Shown piece after piece: positions 40,950 through 52,179 of a stretch of DNA of 64,000 nt. Numbering within the stretch: the first letter of the stretch is position 1; the number at the start of each line of letters is the position of its first letter. The DNA comes from Clostridia bacterium. Lineage in GTDB: Bacteria > Bacillota > Clostridia > Christensenellales > UBA3700. Location of the stretch: assembly GCA_029061605.1 (NCBI GenBank), contig JAIDRT010000045.1:1-64000 (forward strand), written 5' to 3'. The notes beneath the pieces were generated by a model. It was not told the DNA's origin. It saw only the letters and a list, made by a program, of their open reading frames with translations, and made no database searches. The translations under genes and the position numbers were made by a program.

Positions 40950-43900
40950 ATGCCTCAAAGAACTCATACAGTCAAATACGGCAATACGGAGCGTGAGTGT
41001 TTCTCCAAAATTCACGAGCCGCTTGAGATACCGTATTTGATCGAACTTCAAAAAGAATCTTACAAGCAGTTTATCACAACGGGTATTCAAGAAGTCCTCG
41101 ACGACTTTTCTCCGGTATGCGATAGAGGCGGAAGATTCGAGTTGCACTATTTGGGTTTCAGACTTGACGAAGAAACCAAGTATTCCATCAAAGAGTGCAA
41201 AGACCGCGATACGACTTACGCAAAAGCGTTGCGTGTCAAGGTAAGACTTGTTCGCAAACAGACAGGCGAGATCACGGAAGAGGAGGTATTTATGGGCGAT
41301 ATGCCTATCATTACCGACAACGGCTCTTTCATCATCAACGGCGCAGAGCGCGTTATCGTCAGCCAGTTGGTAAGAAGTCCGGGCGTTTACAGCGTCAGCA
41401 CTATGGACAAGTCTGGTATCGAGAGATACGAAACCACTATTATGCCAAACAGAGGAGCGTGGCTTGAATTCAAGCAAGACCTCAACTCGATTTTGTGGGT
41501 CAACGTAGACCGCAACCGCAAAATTCCGGCGACGGTGCTTTTGCGTTCGCTCGGACTTGGCAGCGACGAAGAACTTTTTGAACTGTTCGGCAGAGAAGAC
41601 ATCCTCGTTAAGACGATAGAGAAGGACGCTACCAAGACGGTAGAAGACGCAAGAATAGAACTTTACAAGCGTTTGCGTCCAGGTGAAATTCCTTCGCAAG
41701 AGGGCATTTCCCAACTTATAGATTCCACGTTCTACGACGACAAGAAGTACAACTTTATGCGCGTAGGCAGATATAAAGTCAACAAAAAACTTGCCTTGGC
41801 TACGAGAATCGAAGGTCATACGTTGGCAAGAGACGTCATAAGCCCTGACGGCGAAATTTTGGCAGAGCAAGGTCAAGTAGTAGACTTTGAGACTGCTACC
41901 AAAATTCAGAACGCAGGCGTCAATGTAGTATATCTCAAGAAAAAGGTCGTTAAGGAAGACGAGCCTGAAGAGTTCAAACTCATAGGCAACAACACCGTGG
42001 ATATGACAGAGTATCTCAAGGCGTATTACGGCGCCCAAGTTGATTTTGAGGCAAAAGACCTTGGAATTTTGGAAAAGGTATACTGTCCTTATCTCGTCAA
42101 GTTGATGGGCGAAAATCCAAATCTTGAAGATTTGAAGAACGCTATCAAATTGCCAGAAAACAGAGATAAACTCGTCATCAAGAATCTTACTCTTGACGAC
42201 GTGATCGCAGCGGTATCTTACAATCTCGGACTTTCCGTAGGCTTTGGCGAAAAAGATAATATAGACCACCTTGCCAACAGAAGAATACGTTCAGTAGGCG
42301 AATTGTTGCAAAATCAATTCAGAGTTGGTCTTACAAGACTTGACAGAGGCATCAAGGAGAAGATGCTTGTCACTCAAGACGACGGCGAATTCAAGGCGCA
42401 GACCTTCATAAATATCAAGCCTGTGACGGCAGTTATCAAAGAGTTCTTCTGCTCTTCACAGTTGTCGCAATTTATGGATCACCACAATCCTATCGCAGAA
42501 CTTACTCACAAGCGTAAGTTGTCGGCGTTGGGACCTGGCGGTCTCAACAGAGAAAGAGCGTCTTTTGAAGTCCGCGATATTCACCACACCCATTACGGAC
42601 GTATGTGTCCTATTGAGACCCCTGAAGGTCAGAACATAGGTCTTATATCTTCGCTTGCTACATACGCGAGAGTCAACGAATACGGCTTTATTGAAGCGCC
42701 TTATCGCAAAGTTGTCAAAAAACTTGACGCAGAGGGCAAAGAGATAAGTTACGTGACTGACGAAGTCGAGTACTTGCAGGCAGACGAAGAAGATAAGTAT
42801 ATCGTAGCGCAAGCAAACACCAGACTCAATGAGGACGGTTCGTTTGCAACGGCGCGCGTAACTTGCCGTCACAGAGCAGACATCAGAGAGTTCAACCAAA
42901 ACGAAGTCAACTATATGGACGTTTCGCCTAAGCAACTTGTGTCCGTCGCAGCAGCGCTTATTCCGTTCCTCGAGAATGACGATACAGCCCGCGCATTGAT
43001 GGGCTCGAATATGCAACGTCAGGCAGTTCCGCTTTTGAGACCCGAAGCGCCGTTTATCGGCACAGGTATCGAGCATAAGATCGCTTATGACTCCGGCGTT
43101 ATGGTCATTGCAAGAAACGACGGCTTTGTTGAGACACTTTCCTCAAGCGAAATCAACGTAAGATGCGACGACGGATCTCTTGATACTTATACTTTGCAAA
43201 AGTTTGAAAGATCCAACGCAGGTACCTGTATCGTTCAAAAGCCTATCGTCAACAAGGGACAGAGAGTAAGCAAGGGTATGGTACTTGCAGACGGTCCGTC
43301 CACTTGCAACGGAGAGTTGTCGCTTGGTAGAAACATTCTTATAGGCTATATGTCTTGGGAAGGTTACAACTACGAGGACGCTATACTTATCAATGAAGAT
43401 CTTGTAAAAGATGACGTATTTACTTCTATCCATATAGAAGAATACGAGATAGAAAGCAGAGATACAAAACTCGGCGAAGAGCAGATCACCAGAGATATTC
43501 CAAACCTTGGTGACGACGCTTTGAAATACCTCGACGAAGACGGTATTATTATCCCCGGCGCAGAAGTTCACAGCGGCGATATCCTCGTCGGTAGAGTAAC
43601 TCCTAAGGGCGAGACGGAACTCACTCCCGAAGAGAGACTTTTGAGAGCGATTTTCGGCGAGAAGTCAAGAGAAGTCAGAGATACTTCTTTGAGATTGCCG
43701 CACGGTCAGTCGGGTATCGTAGTAGACGTAAAGGTATTTACTAAAGAAAACAGTAAAGAACTTTCACCCGGCGTAAGCAAACTCGTCAGAGTATATATCG
43801 CGCAAAAGCGTAAGATTGGCGTGGGCGATAAGATGTCAGGTCGTCACGGCAACAAGGGCGTTGTCTCCAGAGTGCTTCCAAGAGAAGATATGCCGTTTAT

Positions 43901-44720
43901 GCCTGACGGAACTCCGCTTCAAATCGTGCTCAACCCATTGGGCGTGCCTTCGCGTATGAATATCGGTCAGGTGCTTGAAGTGCACTTGGGCTTGGTAGCA
44001 AAGGCTTGCGGCTGGCATATATCAACTCCAGTATTTGACGGAGCGACTGAGTCTGACATCAAGCAATTGCTTGTTGAAAACGGTTTGCCAGAAAACGGCA
44101 AGATAGAACTTTACGACGGCAGAACCGGCGAGAAGTTTGAAAATCCTGTTACCGTCGGATATATGTATATGCTCAAACTTTGTCACTTGGTTGACGAGAA
44201 GATCCACGCAAGATCGACAGGTCCGTACAGTTTGGTTACGCAGCAGCCTCTCGGCGGTAAGGCGCAATTCGGCGGACAGAGATTCGGAGAAATGGAAGTT
44301 TGGGCTCTTGAGGCATACGGCGCAGCAAATATCTTGCAAGAGATATTGACTGTCAAGTCAGACGACGTAGTGGGCAGAGTTAAGACTTATGAATCAATAG
44401 TCAAAGGTGCTCCTATCACAGAGCCGGGCACACCTGAATCTTTCAAGGTATTGATTAAAGAATTCCAGGCGCTTGGTCTTGACGTCAAAGTGCTCAATGA
44501 GAATAAGGAAGAAATTGGACTTCGTGAGACCGTCGAAGAAGAAGGCGAGTATTACGAAGAGCAGGATAACAGCGCAGAGGGCAAAGAGGTTGATATATTT
44601 GATCTCGGCACTCAGGACGACATCTTCAGTTTTGGCGACGGCAATCCGTTTGGTGATGCAGACGACAACGCTAAAGACGACGACATCTTCAGCAATATGT
44701 TTGAAGACGACGAAAATTAA
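40950..44720 (+). CDS. rpoB: DNA-directed RNA polymerase beta subunit
   Basis: Forms the catalytic core of RNA polymerase with RpoC. The 1256 residues include [12 protein letters not shown], the rifampicin pocket [16 protein letters not shown]...[51 protein letters not shown] and [17 protein letters not shown]. In the rifampicin region E. coli Arg529 corresponds to Lys. The C-terminus adds about 60 acidic residues with repeated DIF motifs ([22 protein letters not shown]), absent from E. coli. AAGGAGGG precedes the ATG. The gene is not preceded by rplJ-rplL as in most bacteria but by its own promoter. rpoC follows after 11 nt. Confidence 0.98.
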   Translation: MPQRTHTVKYGNTERECFSKIHEPLEIPYLIELQKESYKQFITTGIQEVLDDFSPVCDRGGRFELHYLGFRLDEETKYSIKECKDRDTTYAKALRVKVRLVRKQTGEITEEEVFMGDMPIITDNGSFIINGAERVIVSQLVRSPGVYSVSTMDKSGIERYETTIMPNRGAWLEFKQDLNSILWVNVDRNRKIPATVLLRSLGLGSDEELFELFGREDILVKTIEKDATKTVEDARIELYKRLRPGEIPSQEGISQLIDSTFYDDKKYNFMRVGRYKVNKKLALATRIEGHTLARDVISPDGEILAEQGQVVDFETATKIQNAGVNVVYLKKKVVKEDEPEEFKLIGNNTVDMTEYLKAYYGAQVDFEAKDLGILEKVYCPYLVKLMGENPNLEDLKNAIKLPENRDKLVIKNLTLDDVIAAVSYNLGLSVGFGEKDNIDHLANRRIRSVGELLQNQFRVGLTRLDRGIKEKMLVTQDDGEFKAQTFINIKPVTAVIKEFFCSSQLSQFMDHHNPIAELTHKRKLSALGPGGLNRERASFEVRDIHHTHYGRMCPIETPEGQNIGLISSLATYARVNEYGFIEAPYRKVVKKLDAEGKEISYVTDEVEYLQADEEDKYIVAQANTRLNEDGSFATARVTCRHRADIREFNQNEVNYMDVSPKQLVSVAAALIPFLENDDTARALMGSNMQRQAVPLLRPEAPFIGTGIEHKIAYDSGVMVIARNDGFVETLSSSEINVRCDDGSLDTYTLQKFERSNAGTCIVQKPIVNKGQRVSKGMVLADGPSTCNGELSLGRNILIGYMSWEGYNYEDAILINEDLVKDDVFTSIHIEEYEIESRDTKLGEEQITRDIPNLGDDALKYLDEDGIIIPGAEVHSGDILVGRVTPKGETELTPEERLLRAIFGEKSREVRDTSLRLPHGQSGIVVDVKVFTKENSKELSPGVSKLVRVYIAQKRKIGVGDKMSGRHGNKGVVSRVLPREDMPFMPDGTPLQIVLNPLGVPSRMNIGQVLEVHLGLVAKACGWHISTPVFDGATESDIKQLLVENGLPENGKIELYDGRTGEKFENPVTVGYMYMLKLCHLVDEKIHARSTGPYSLVTQQPLGGKAQFGGQRFGEMEVWALEAYGAANILQEILTVKSDDVVGRVKTYESIVKGAPITEPGTPESFKVLIKEFQALGLDVKVLNENKEEIGLRETVEEEGEYYEEQDNSAEGKEVDIFDLGTQDDIFSFGDGNPFGDADDNAKDDDIFSNMFEDDEN

Positions 44721-44731
44721 GGAGGCGTGAA

Positions 44732-47700
44732 ATGTCAGAAGTAAATAATTTTGATTCTATAAAAATAGGCGTAGCCTCTCCCGAGAAGATTAGATCTTGG
44801 TCGCACGGCGAAGTTTTGAAGCCAGAGACCATCAATTACAGAACGCAAAAGCCGGAAAAAGACGGTTTGTTCTGCGAGAAGATCTTCGGACCAACCAAAG
44901 ACTGGGAGTGTCACTGCGGAAAATATAAGCGCATTAGATACAAGGGCGTTATATGCGACAAGTGTGGCGTAGAAGTAACTAAAGCAAAAGTAAGAAGAGA
45001 GAGAATGGGACACATAGAACTTGCTGCTCCTGTATCTCACATATGGTATTACAAGGGCGTTCCGTCAAGAATAAGCGTTGCGCTTGATATGTCGCCTAAG
45101 GACGTGGATCTCGTACTTTATTTCAACAAGTACGTAGTTATAGATCCAGGTACGACGGACGTCAACTATAAGGACGTAATTGAAGACAAAGAACTTGCAG
45201 AAATCAAAGAGAGATACAGAGACCTTGGTCTTGGATCTTTCAAAGTAGGTATGGGCGCAGAAGCAATCAAAGAATTGCTTGCCAATATTGACCTCGAAAA
45301 GGAATCTGCAGAACTCAAAGCAATCATTGCCGACAGCGCAGACAAAGCCAACAATGCAAAGAGAACTAAGGCAGTCAAGCGTCTTGACGTAATAGAGGCG
45401 TTTAGAGTGAGCGGCAACAGACCTGAGTGGATGATCTTGGACGTACTTCCGGTACTTCCACCGGAACTTCGTCCTATGGTACCGCTCGACGGCGGTAGAT
45501 ATGCGGCGTCTGATCTCAACGATTTGTATCGCAGAGTAATCAACCGTAACAACAGACTTAAGAAACTCATTGAGTTTGGCGCTCCTGAAATTATCGTCAG
45601 AAATGAGAAGAGAATGTTGCAAGAGGCAGTAGACGCTCTTATCGACAACGGTCGCAGAGGCAAGGCTGTCACAGGACCGGGCAACAGAGAACTCAAGTCG
45701 TTGACGGCTCTCCTCAAAGGTAAGCAAGGACGTTTCCGTCAAAACCTTTTGGGTAAGCGTGTTGACTATTCGGGACGTTCGGTTATCGTCGTAGGACCGG
45801 AACTCAAGATGTACCAATGCGGTATACCTAAAGAAATGGCAATAGAACTCTTCAAGCCTTTCGTAATGAAAAAACTCGTTGACAGAGGTATTTGCCTAAA
45901 TATCAAGAATGCAAAGAGAGTAATAGAGAGAGCGCAAGACGACGTAGTATGGGATATACTCGAAGAAGTAATCAAGGATCACCCTGTACTTCTCAACCGC
46001 GCGCCGTCATTGCACAGACTTTCAATTCAAGCGTTTGAGCCTGTACTCGTAGAAGGCAGAGCAATCAAGTTGCATCCGCTCGTATGTAGCGCATTTAACG
46101 CCGACTTCGACGGCGACCAGATGGCAGTACACGTACCGCTCTCAATAGAGGCAAGAACGGAAGCAAGATTCTTGATGCTTTCCACCAACAATATTCTCAA
46201 ATTGAGCGACGGCAAGCCTGTCGTATCGCCTACGCAGGATATGGTAATAGGTTCTTACTATATGACTATGGTACGCGAGGACGACTTGTCCGACAGTGAG
46301 CGTAGATGCTTCAGAAATCCAGAAGAAGCAAAGATGGCTTATCAAGCGGGACAAATCTCACTTCAGACAAAGATCAACGTGAGAGTATCCAAGGTGATTG
46401 GCGGAGTTAAGTATTCTAAGATATTGAAGAATACCACCATAGGTAGAATAATCTTCAACGAAGCCATTCCGCAAGATTTGCACTTCGTGCCAAGAAATAC
46501 GCCGGAGCAACAACTCGACCTTGAGATCAACGCAACCGTTGACAAGAAAGTACTTTCCAAGATAGTTGACGCTTGCTTTAAGTATAAGGGCGCAACTGAG
46601 ACTTCTATCATATTGGATAAGATTAAGGCTCAAGGATATAAGTACTCCACGATAGGCGCAATTACCGCCAGCGTATTCGATATGCACGTACCTCCAATGA
46701 AAAGGGAGATTGTCGAGAAAGCGGAAAAGAACGTAGTTACTATCGAAAAGCAATTTAAGAAAGGTCTTCTTACTGAAGAGGACAGATATAAGCAGACAAT
46801 TGCAATATGGCAAAAAGCCATTGCAGACATCAACGTCGAACTCAAGAAAGGTCTTGACGACTTCAACCCGATTTGGATGATGGCAAACTCCGGAGCGCGT
46901 GGTAGTATGACCCAGATCTCGCAGTTGTGCGGTATGAAAGGTCTTGTCGCAGACCCATCCGGTAGAACCATTGAATTGCCTATCAAGGCGTCACTTCGTG
47001 AAGGCTTGTCAGTACTCGAATACTTCATTTCTTCGCACGGCGGACGTAAAGGTATGGCGGATACGGCTCTTAAGACGGCAGACTCAGGTTATTTGACTCG
47101 TCGTCTCGTAGACGTTTGTCAAGACGTTATCGTCAACGAACTCGACTGCGGCGACACCAGAGGTATGGATATCGTACTTGAGGGTGACAACACCAAAGAG
47201 TTTATTGAGAGAATCGACGGCAGATACGTTATGACGGATATACTCGGTGACAGCGGAGACGTGATTGCAGAAAAAGATACAATGATCTCTCCAGAGCAGG
47301 CGCAGGCTATTGCCAACGCAGGTATCAGAAAAGTCAAGATCAGAAGCATTCTCAACTGTAAGTCGGCGCACGGCGTTTGCGCAAAGTGCTACGGCAAGAA
47401 TATGGCATCAGGCAATTCTGTAAAACTCGGCGAAGCAGTTGGTATAATTGCTGCTCAATCAATAGGCGAGCCGGGTACGCAGTTGACTATGAGAACGTTC
47501 CACACCGGCGGTGTTGCATTGTCGGGCGATATTACCAACGGTCTCCCAAGAGTAGAAGAGTTGTTTGAAGCAAGACGTCCAAAGGGTCAGGCTCTTATTG
47601 CAGACATTGCGGGCGAAGTTTCTATCGACAGTGAAAAGCACGTCTTGACGATCTTGCCTGCTAAGGCAGACAGCGCAAAGGTTGATTACAAGTTGGTATT

Positions 47701-48322
47701 CGGTCAAAAACTTAAGGTGGAGAACGGTCAAAAGGTTGCAGCCGGCGAAGTATTGACGCAAGGTAGCATCTATCCTCAAGACTTGCTCCGCACCAAAGGC
47801 GCAAAGGACGTTCAGGAATATATCATTAAAGAAGTCAAGATACCTTACGCAAGCGCAGGTGTTGACATCAACGAGAAACATATCGAAATCGTTGTTAGAC
47901 AAATGCTCCGCAAGGTAAAGATAGAGAATCAAGGCGACACGTCTATGATGCCGGGCGAATACGTAGATATATTTGCGTACGAGGCAGAGAACGAAAAGAC
48001 TATCGAAGAGGGCGGAAGACCTGCTATAGCAAAGAGAACTTTGCTTGGTATTACCAAAGCCGCTTTGGCTACGGAGTCATTCCTCTCCGCAGCGTCATTC
48101 CAGGAGACTGCAAAGGTATTGACAGAGGCTGCTATCAAGAATAAGGTAGATCACCTCGTCGGACTTAAAGAAAACGTCATCCTTGGTAAACTTATTCCTG
48201 CAGGTACCGGTATGAAGAGATATCGCAATATCGTAGCGCTTCCTGCCGGCGGCACGGAAAACCATATCGTCGAGGAGAATATCGAACACAAGTTCGCTGG
48301 CGAAGACGATATCGAAGACTAA
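44732..48322 (+). CDS. rpoC: DNA-directed RNA polymerase beta' subunit
   Basis: Holds the active-site magnesium of RNA polymerase. Visible parts in order: the N-terminal zinc site [20 protein letters not shown] near residue 68, [21 protein letters not shown] near residue 330, the catalytic NADFDGDQ starting at Asn456, bridge-helix and trigger-loop regions around [16 protein letters not shown], and the second zinc site C...[13 protein letters not shown] near residue 870. The 1196-residue length is normal for Bacillota without large insertions. It ends 14 nt before the riboswitch leader of metK, so read-through into metK is possible. Confidence 0.98.
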   Translation: MSEVNNFDSIKIGVASPEKIRSWSHGEVLKPETINYRTQKPEKDGLFCEKIFGPTKDWECHCGKYKRIRYKGVICDKCGVEVTKAKVRRERMGHIELAAPVSHIWYYKGVPSRISVALDMSPKDVDLVLYFNKYVVIDPGTTDVNYKDVIEDKELAEIKERYRDLGLGSFKVGMGAEAIKELLANIDLEKESAELKAIIADSADKANNAKRTKAVKRLDVIEAFRVSGNRPEWMILDVLPVLPPELRPMVPLDGGRYAASDLNDLYRRVINRNNRLKKLIEFGAPEIIVRNEKRMLQEAVDALIDNGRRGKAVTGPGNRELKSLTALLKGKQGRFRQNLLGKRVDYSGRSVIVVGPELKMYQCGIPKEMAIELFKPFVMKKLVDRGICLNIKNAKRVIERAQDDVVWDILEEVIKDHPVLLNRAPSLHRLSIQAFEPVLVEGRAIKLHPLVCSAFNADFDGDQMAVHVPLSIEARTEARFLMLSTNNILKLSDGKPVVSPTQDMVIGSYYMTMVREDDLSDSERRCFRNPEEAKMAYQAGQISLQTKINVRVSKVIGGVKYSKILKNTTIGRIIFNEAIPQDLHFVPRNTPEQQLDLEINATVDKKVLSKIVDACFKYKGATETSIILDKIKAQGYKYSTIGAITASVFDMHVPPMKREIVEKAEKNVVTIEKQFKKGLLTEEDRYKQTIAIWQKAIADINVELKKGLDDFNPIWMMANSGARGSMTQISQLCGMKGLVADPSGRTIELPIKASLREGLSVLEYFISSHGGRKGMADTALKTADSGYLTRRLVDVCQDVIVNELDCGDTRGMDIVLEGDNTKEFIERIDGRYVMTDILGDSGDVIAEKDTMISPEQAQAIANAGIRKVKIRSILNCKSAHGVCAKCYGKNMASGNSVKLGEAVGIIAAQSIGEPGTQLTMRTFHTGGVALSGDITNGLPRVEELFEARRPKGQALIADIAGEVSIDSEKHVLTILPAKADSAKVDYKLVFGQKLKVENGQKVAAGEVLTQGSIYPQDLLRTKGAKDVQEYIIKEVKIPYASAGVDINEKHIEIVVRQMLRKVKIENQGDTSMMPGEYVDIFAYEAENEKTIEEGGRPAIAKRTLLGITKAALATESFLSAASFQETAKVLTEAAIKNKVDHLVGLKENVILGKLIPAGTGMKRYRNIVALPAGGTENHIVEENIEHKFAGEDDIED

Positions 48323-48336
48323 CAACTTAATACTTA

Positions 48337-48430
48337 ATTCTATAGAGAGTGTGGGAGTGACGGACACTGAGAACACACAGCAACCTCTTGTAAGGTGCTA
48401 AATTCCGCAAGTATACTTGATAGATAGAAT
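48337..48430 (+). promoter_or_regulatory. SAM-I (S-box) riboswitch of metK, compact form
   Basis: The leader between rpoC and metK has the S-box core CAGCAACC...GGTGCTAA-TTCC-GCAAG. P1 pairs ATTCTAT (48337-48343) with ATAGAAT (48424-48430). The P2 arm is TGTG...CACA (within 48349-48378) with kink-turn-like GGA and TGAG and an inner stem GTG/CAC. The P3 arm is reduced to a few pairs. The canonical loop GGCCC is absent; the loop CGGA could pair with TCCG in the core. A terminator follows at once. Confidence 0.8.
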
Positions 48431-48433
48431 ACG

Positions 48434-48466
48434 AAGTCGCTCTATACAAGTAGAGCGACTTTTTTT
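48434..48466 (+). terminator. Riboswitch-controlled terminator before metK
   Basis: Perfect 11-bp stem AAGTCGCTCTA/TAGAGCGACTT (48434-48444 with 48451-48461) followed by seven or more T, ending directly at the metK ribosome site AGGAG. Confidence 0.9.
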
Positions 48467-48477
48467 AGGAGAACAAA

Positions 48478-49674
48478 ATGATAAAAAGATTATTTACCAG
48501 CGAAAGCGTAACAGAAGGACATCCCGACAAGTTGTGCGACAAGATATCAGACAGCATACTCGACGCGTTGCTTATTCAAGACCCTATGAGCCGTGTGGCT
48601 TGCGAAACTTGCACCAACACAGGCTTTGTGCTTGTAATGGGCGAAATCACTTCAACGGCAGAAGTAGACTATAAAGCAATCGTGCGTAAGACGGTTTTGG
48701 ATATAGGCTATGACAGCAAGGAAAAGGGACTTGACGGCAACACTTGCGACGTCTTTATCAAATTGGACAAGCAGTCACCCGATATAGCAATGGGAGTAGA
48801 CAGTTCGTTGGAAAACAAAGAGAATACCGGCGAGGCGGATAAATTTGACCTTATAGGAGCAGGCGATCAGGGTATGATGTTTGGCTATGCTTGCAAAGAG
48901 ACCCCCGCGCTTATGCCAATGCCAATATATTTGGCTCACAAACTGACGGATAGACTTACCAAGGTCCGCAAGAGTGGAGAACTCTCTTATCTTCGTCCCG
49001 ACGGCAAAGCGCAAGTGACAGTAGAATATGTTGACGACAAAGTATCGCGTGTTGACACCATAGTTCTTTCCACCCAACATTCTCCCGACGTAGATATGGA
49101 AACGTTGAGACAAGACGTAAAGAAGTATATCATCGACGGCGTTATTCCGCCGCACTTGGTTGACGGTGATACCAAGATTTATATCAATCCCACAGGCAGA
49201 TTTGTAGTGGGAGGACCTCAAGGCGACAGCGGACTTACCGGCAGAAAAATTATAGTAGATACCTACGGCGGCTACTGTCCGCACGGCGGCGGCGCTTTTT
49301 CTGGCAAAGACAGCACCAAGGTGGATAGGTCGGCTTGTTATATGGCGAGATACGTCTGCAAAAATATCGTCGCAAGCGGTATTGCAGAGAGATGTCAGTT
49401 GGACGTAGCGTACGCTATAGGCGTGGCAAAACCTGTGTCTATCAACGTCAATACTTTTGGCACTAGCAAGTATTCCAACGAGCAAATTGCTCAAATCATT
49501 GACAAAGTCTTTGACTTGCGTCCGCTTGCCATTATTGAAGAACTCAACTTGAGAAAGCCTCAATTTGCCAAGACGAGCAATTACGGACATTTTGGCAGAG
49601 AGGACCAAGGATTTAGATGGGAAAAGACAGACAAGGCAAAAATTATTGCTCAAATGGCAGAGGAGTTAAATTAA
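48478..49674 (+). CDS. metK: S-adenosylmethionine synthetase
   Basis: Makes SAM from methionine and ATP. The 398-residue protein has [20 protein letters not shown] at the start, the [12 protein letters not shown] hexapeptide region near residue 120, [33 protein letters not shown] and [17 protein letters not shown], all conserved in MetK. The AGGAG site overlaps the terminator T-run. It is controlled by the SAM riboswitch upstream, so its product represses its own transcription. No separate promoter is obvious; it may be read from rpoBC. Confidence 0.98.
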   Translation: MIKRLFTSESVTEGHPDKLCDKISDSILDALLIQDPMSRVACETCTNTGFVLVMGEITSTAEVDYKAIVRKTVLDIGYDSKEKGLDGNTCDVFIKLDKQSPDIAMGVDSSLENKENTGEADKFDLIGAGDQGMMFGYACKETPALMPMPIYLAHKLTDRLTKVRKSGELSYLRPDGKAQVTVEYVDDKVSRVDTIVLSTQHSPDVDMETLRQDVKKYIIDGVIPPHLVDGDTKIYINPTGRFVVGGPQGDSGLTGRKIIVDTYGGYCPHGGGAFSGKDSTKVDRSACYMARYVCKNIVASGIAERCQLDVAYAIGVAKPVSINVNTFGTSKYSNEQIAQIIDKVFDLRPLAIIEELNLRKPQFAKTSNYGHFGREDQGFRWEKTDKAKIIAQMAEELN

Positions 49675-49701
49675 ATATAAATAGGTGAAACTAGCGCTGT
49701 T

Positions 49702-49733
49702 GTCTAACTGACGCGGAGAAATCTCAATCCTAT
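49702..49733 (+). repeat. Dispersed repeat, family B, copy 2 (degenerate)
   Basis: GTCTAACTGACGCGGAGAAA followed by TCTCAATCC, similar to copies near 36.9, 60.3 and 62.4 kb. Confidence 0.45.
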
Positions 49734-49762
49734 TGACAATCAATAGTTAAATAAATTAAAAT

Positions 49763-49796
49763 ATAGAGGGTACACATTGTATACCCTCTATGTTTT
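49763..49796 (+). terminator. Hairpin between metK and recD2
   Basis: Stem ATAGAGGGTA (49763-49772) with TACCCTCTAT (49782-49791) followed by GTTTTT; it ends 11 nt before the recD2 ATG, so it may be the metK terminator or an attenuator of recD2. Confidence 0.6.
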
Positions 49797-49806
49797 TGGA
49801 GAATTT

Positions 49807-52044
49807 ATGGAATATTTTGACGAAATTGGATACGAAATACTCAAAGGCTACGTCGAGGAAATAGTATTCCGCAACGTGGACAATGGATATTGCGTCGTAT
49901 ATATCAATGCAGACGGAGTTTTGGAGACTGCCGTAGGCGTTTTTCCGCCAATTGAAGAAGGCGAATATTTGGAGATGAAGGGCAATTATTCCGTTAATTC
50001 CAAATTTGGAGAGCAGTTCAACGTTAAAGAATGTAAGATTGCCAGACCTGAGGACAAAGAGGCAATTATGCGTTATCTTGCCAGCGGACTTTTTGCAGGC
50101 GTGGGAGAAGTTACGGCAAAGAATATAGTCGACCTATACGGTACGGCAACTTTGGACGTAATAGAAAATGCGCCCAACAAGTTGGCGAGTGTCAAAGGCG
50201 TTTCGCTCAAAAAGGCAATGGCGATATATGAAGCGTATATCGTGCATAAAGAACAGCAAGCAACGATAGTATTTCTTCAAAATTATGAAATAAGTCTCAA
50301 TCTTGCTTTGCGTATTTACAAAAAGTACGGCGAAGGTACTAGACGAATAATAGAAAACAATCCCTATCAAATGGTTGAGGATGTCGACGGCGTAGGCTTC
50401 ATTACGGCAGACAGAATAGCCGTCAAAATGGGCTTTGACCAACACAGCAGATTTAGAATAAGCGCGGCAATTTGCCACGTATTGCAAGAGGGAGCCAATC
50501 GCAATGGACATACGTATCTACCTAGAGGCGAAGTCGTCTACGAGGTGTGTAATATTTTACGAATGGACTTTGAAGAATACAGTTATCTTGTCAACGGCAT
50601 TATAATGGACAACGTCGTTATGGGCAAGATAATCATAGTCACGCAGGACGACACTGAGTGTGTGTTTTTGACGAGGCTATACGAGAACGAACACGGAATA
50701 GCCAAGTGTCTTACTGATATGTTGAAATTTGCAACCCCAATGGATCTCAACGTAGACGTGGATATAGATCAATTCCAGCAATCCCACAGCATTGATTTGC
50801 ACGAAGGTCAGATAGACGCTATCAAGAATTGCGTCAATTACGGCGTCAACGTGATTACCGGCGGTCCCGGCACAGGCAAGACGACTATCATAAACTGCAT
50901 TATCACGATACTAAAAAAACTTGGCAAAAAAGTTGCGCTCTGCGCTCCAACTGGCAGAGCATCCAAGAGACTTTCCGAGGCTACTGGAGAGGACGCCAAG
51001 ACGATACACCGGCTTCTTGATCTTGACTTTACAGGAGGTAAGGGCAAATTTAATTACAACGAAGATACCAGACTGCAAGCCGACGTTGTGATCGTGGACG
51101 AAGTGAGTATGTGCGACGAATACGTTTTCCACGCGCTTGTCAGGTCTGTTAAAAAAGGCGGTCGTCTGATACTCGTCGGAGACAAAGACCAACTGCCTTC
51201 AGTCGGAGCAGGCAACGTGCTTGCGGATATAATATCTTGCGGGCTGATACCAATAAACTATCTTACTAGAATATACCGTCAAAGTGATGATTCGCTCATA
51301 ATAGAGAATGCTCACAAGGTCAACAGCGGAGAGATGCCTACGATAGACAACAAGTCAAAAGATTTTTTCTTTGACTCGCAGACAGACACTGTGGTTATGC
51401 TTAAAAACGTCATTGATTTGACTACTAAAAGACTTCCTGCCTTTGCAGGTATCACGCCAAAGGATATTCAAGTGCTTTGTCCTACAAAAAAAGGCGTACT
51501 AGGCGTGGAGAATATCAACGTAGAAATGCAAAAGGCGCTCAATCCGCCAGACAAGAGCAAGGGGGAGATACGCTCAGGCGCAAATATTTTTCGAGAGGGC
51601 GACAAGATTATTCATACCGTCAACAACTACCAAATGGAGTGGTACAGCGAGGACGGTCTGAGCGGCAGCGGAGTTTTCAACGGAGATATAGGCTATATAG
51701 TGTCAATAGACAAGAGCGCGCCAAGTATGAAAGTGGAGTTTGATGACGGCAGAATTGCCACATACAGGCAAGAGAACTTTGACGAACTCACTTTGGCTTA
51801 TGCAATTAGTATTCACAAATCTCAAGGCTCAGAGTTTCCTGCGGTGATCATCACCGCTTACGGCGGCAATCCATATCTTATGACAAGGAATTTGCTTTAC
51901 ACCGCTATCACGAGAGCCAAGTCACTTGTCGTTATTGAAGGCACAAAGGAGAGTACTGCTAAAATGGTAAAAAATAATTATACCGCAAAGCGCAATACTT
52001 TGCTTGCCGAGTTTATCAATCAGATTGCAAAACAAGCCGAATGA
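49807..52044 (+). CDS. recD2: RecD2-type ATP-dependent DNA helicase
   Basis: A 5'-3' superfamily 1B helicase in DNA repair, not part of RecBCD. The N-terminal 330 residues are the RecD2-specific region with helix-hairpin-helix repeats (FAGVGEVTAKNIVDLYG; NKLASVKGVSLKKAMAIYE; NPYQMVEDVDGVGFITADRIA). Helicase motifs follow: Walker A GGPGTGKTT near residue 352, CAPTGRASKRLSEATG, Walker B VDEVSMCDEY, VGDKDQLPSVGAGNVL and the C-terminal ISIHKSQGSEF and YTAITRAK. I place the start at ATG 49807, after a TTGGAG site, which removes ten residues that overlap the upstream hairpin. Length is 745 residues. Confidence 0.93.
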   Translation: MEYFDEIGYEILKGYVEEIVFRNVDNGYCVVYINADGVLETAVGVFPPIEEGEYLEMKGNYSVNSKFGEQFNVKECKIARPEDKEAIMRYLASGLFAGVGEVTAKNIVDLYGTATLDVIENAPNKLASVKGVSLKKAMAIYEAYIVHKEQQATIVFLQNYEISLNLALRIYKKYGEGTRRIIENNPYQMVEDVDGVGFITADRIAVKMGFDQHSRFRISAAICHVLQEGANRNGHTYLPRGEVVYEVCNILRMDFEEYSYLVNGIIMDNVVMGKIIIVTQDDTECVFLTRLYENEHGIAKCLTDMLKFATPMDLNVDVDIDQFQQSHSIDLHEGQIDAIKNCVNYGVNVITGGPGTGKTTIINCIITILKKLGKKVALCAPTGRASKRLSEATGEDAKTIHRLLDLDFTGGKGKFNYNEDTRLQADVVIVDEVSMCDEYVFHALVRSVKKGGRLILVGDKDQLPSVGAGNVLADIISCGLIPINYLTRIYRQSDDSLIIENAHKVNSGEMPTIDNKSKDFFFDSQTDTVVMLKNVIDLTTKRLPAFAGITPKDIQVLCPTKKGVLGVENINVEMQKALNPPDKSKGEIRSGANIFREGDKIIHTVNNYQMEWYSEDGLSGSGVFNGDIGYIVSIDKSAPSMKVEFDDGRIATYRQENFDELTLAYAISIHKSQGSEFPAVIITAYGGNPYLMTRNLLYTAITRAKSLVVIEGTKESTAKMVKNNYTAKRNTLLAEFINQIAKQAE

Positions 52045-52084
52045 AATTTCTCAACTCGCTTTAAAAGCGCTCAAACGATTAAAT
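52044..52084 (-). repeat. Dispersed repeat, family B, copy 3 (inverted, degenerate)
   Basis: On the minus strand it reads GCGAGTTGAGAAATTTC, resembling GCGAAGTCGAGAAATCTC of the other copies. Confidence 0.35.
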
Positions 52085-52115
52085 AAAAGTTGACGTATAA
52101 ACACAGTTATATTAA

Positions 52116-52150
52116 AAGGCTCTCGAATCAAGTATCCGAGAGCCTTGTTT
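52116..52150. terminator. Bidirectional terminator between recD2 and the lipoprotein gene
   Basis: Perfect 10-bp stem AAGGCTCTCG/CGAGAGCCTT with T- and A-rich flanks, between two convergent genes. Confidence 0.8.
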
Positions 52151-52179
52151 TCGCCCAAACGCTTATAAATTTATTAATA

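Noticed and set aside
40881..42269. A 462-codon open frame on the minus strand opposite rpoB
   Set aside because: Same shadow effect; it crosses the rpoB promoter leader and has no recognisable domain.
48323..48477. T-box leader before metK
   Set aside because: No tRNA-binding AGGGTGG-type antiterminator bulge is present, while the S-box core motifs are.
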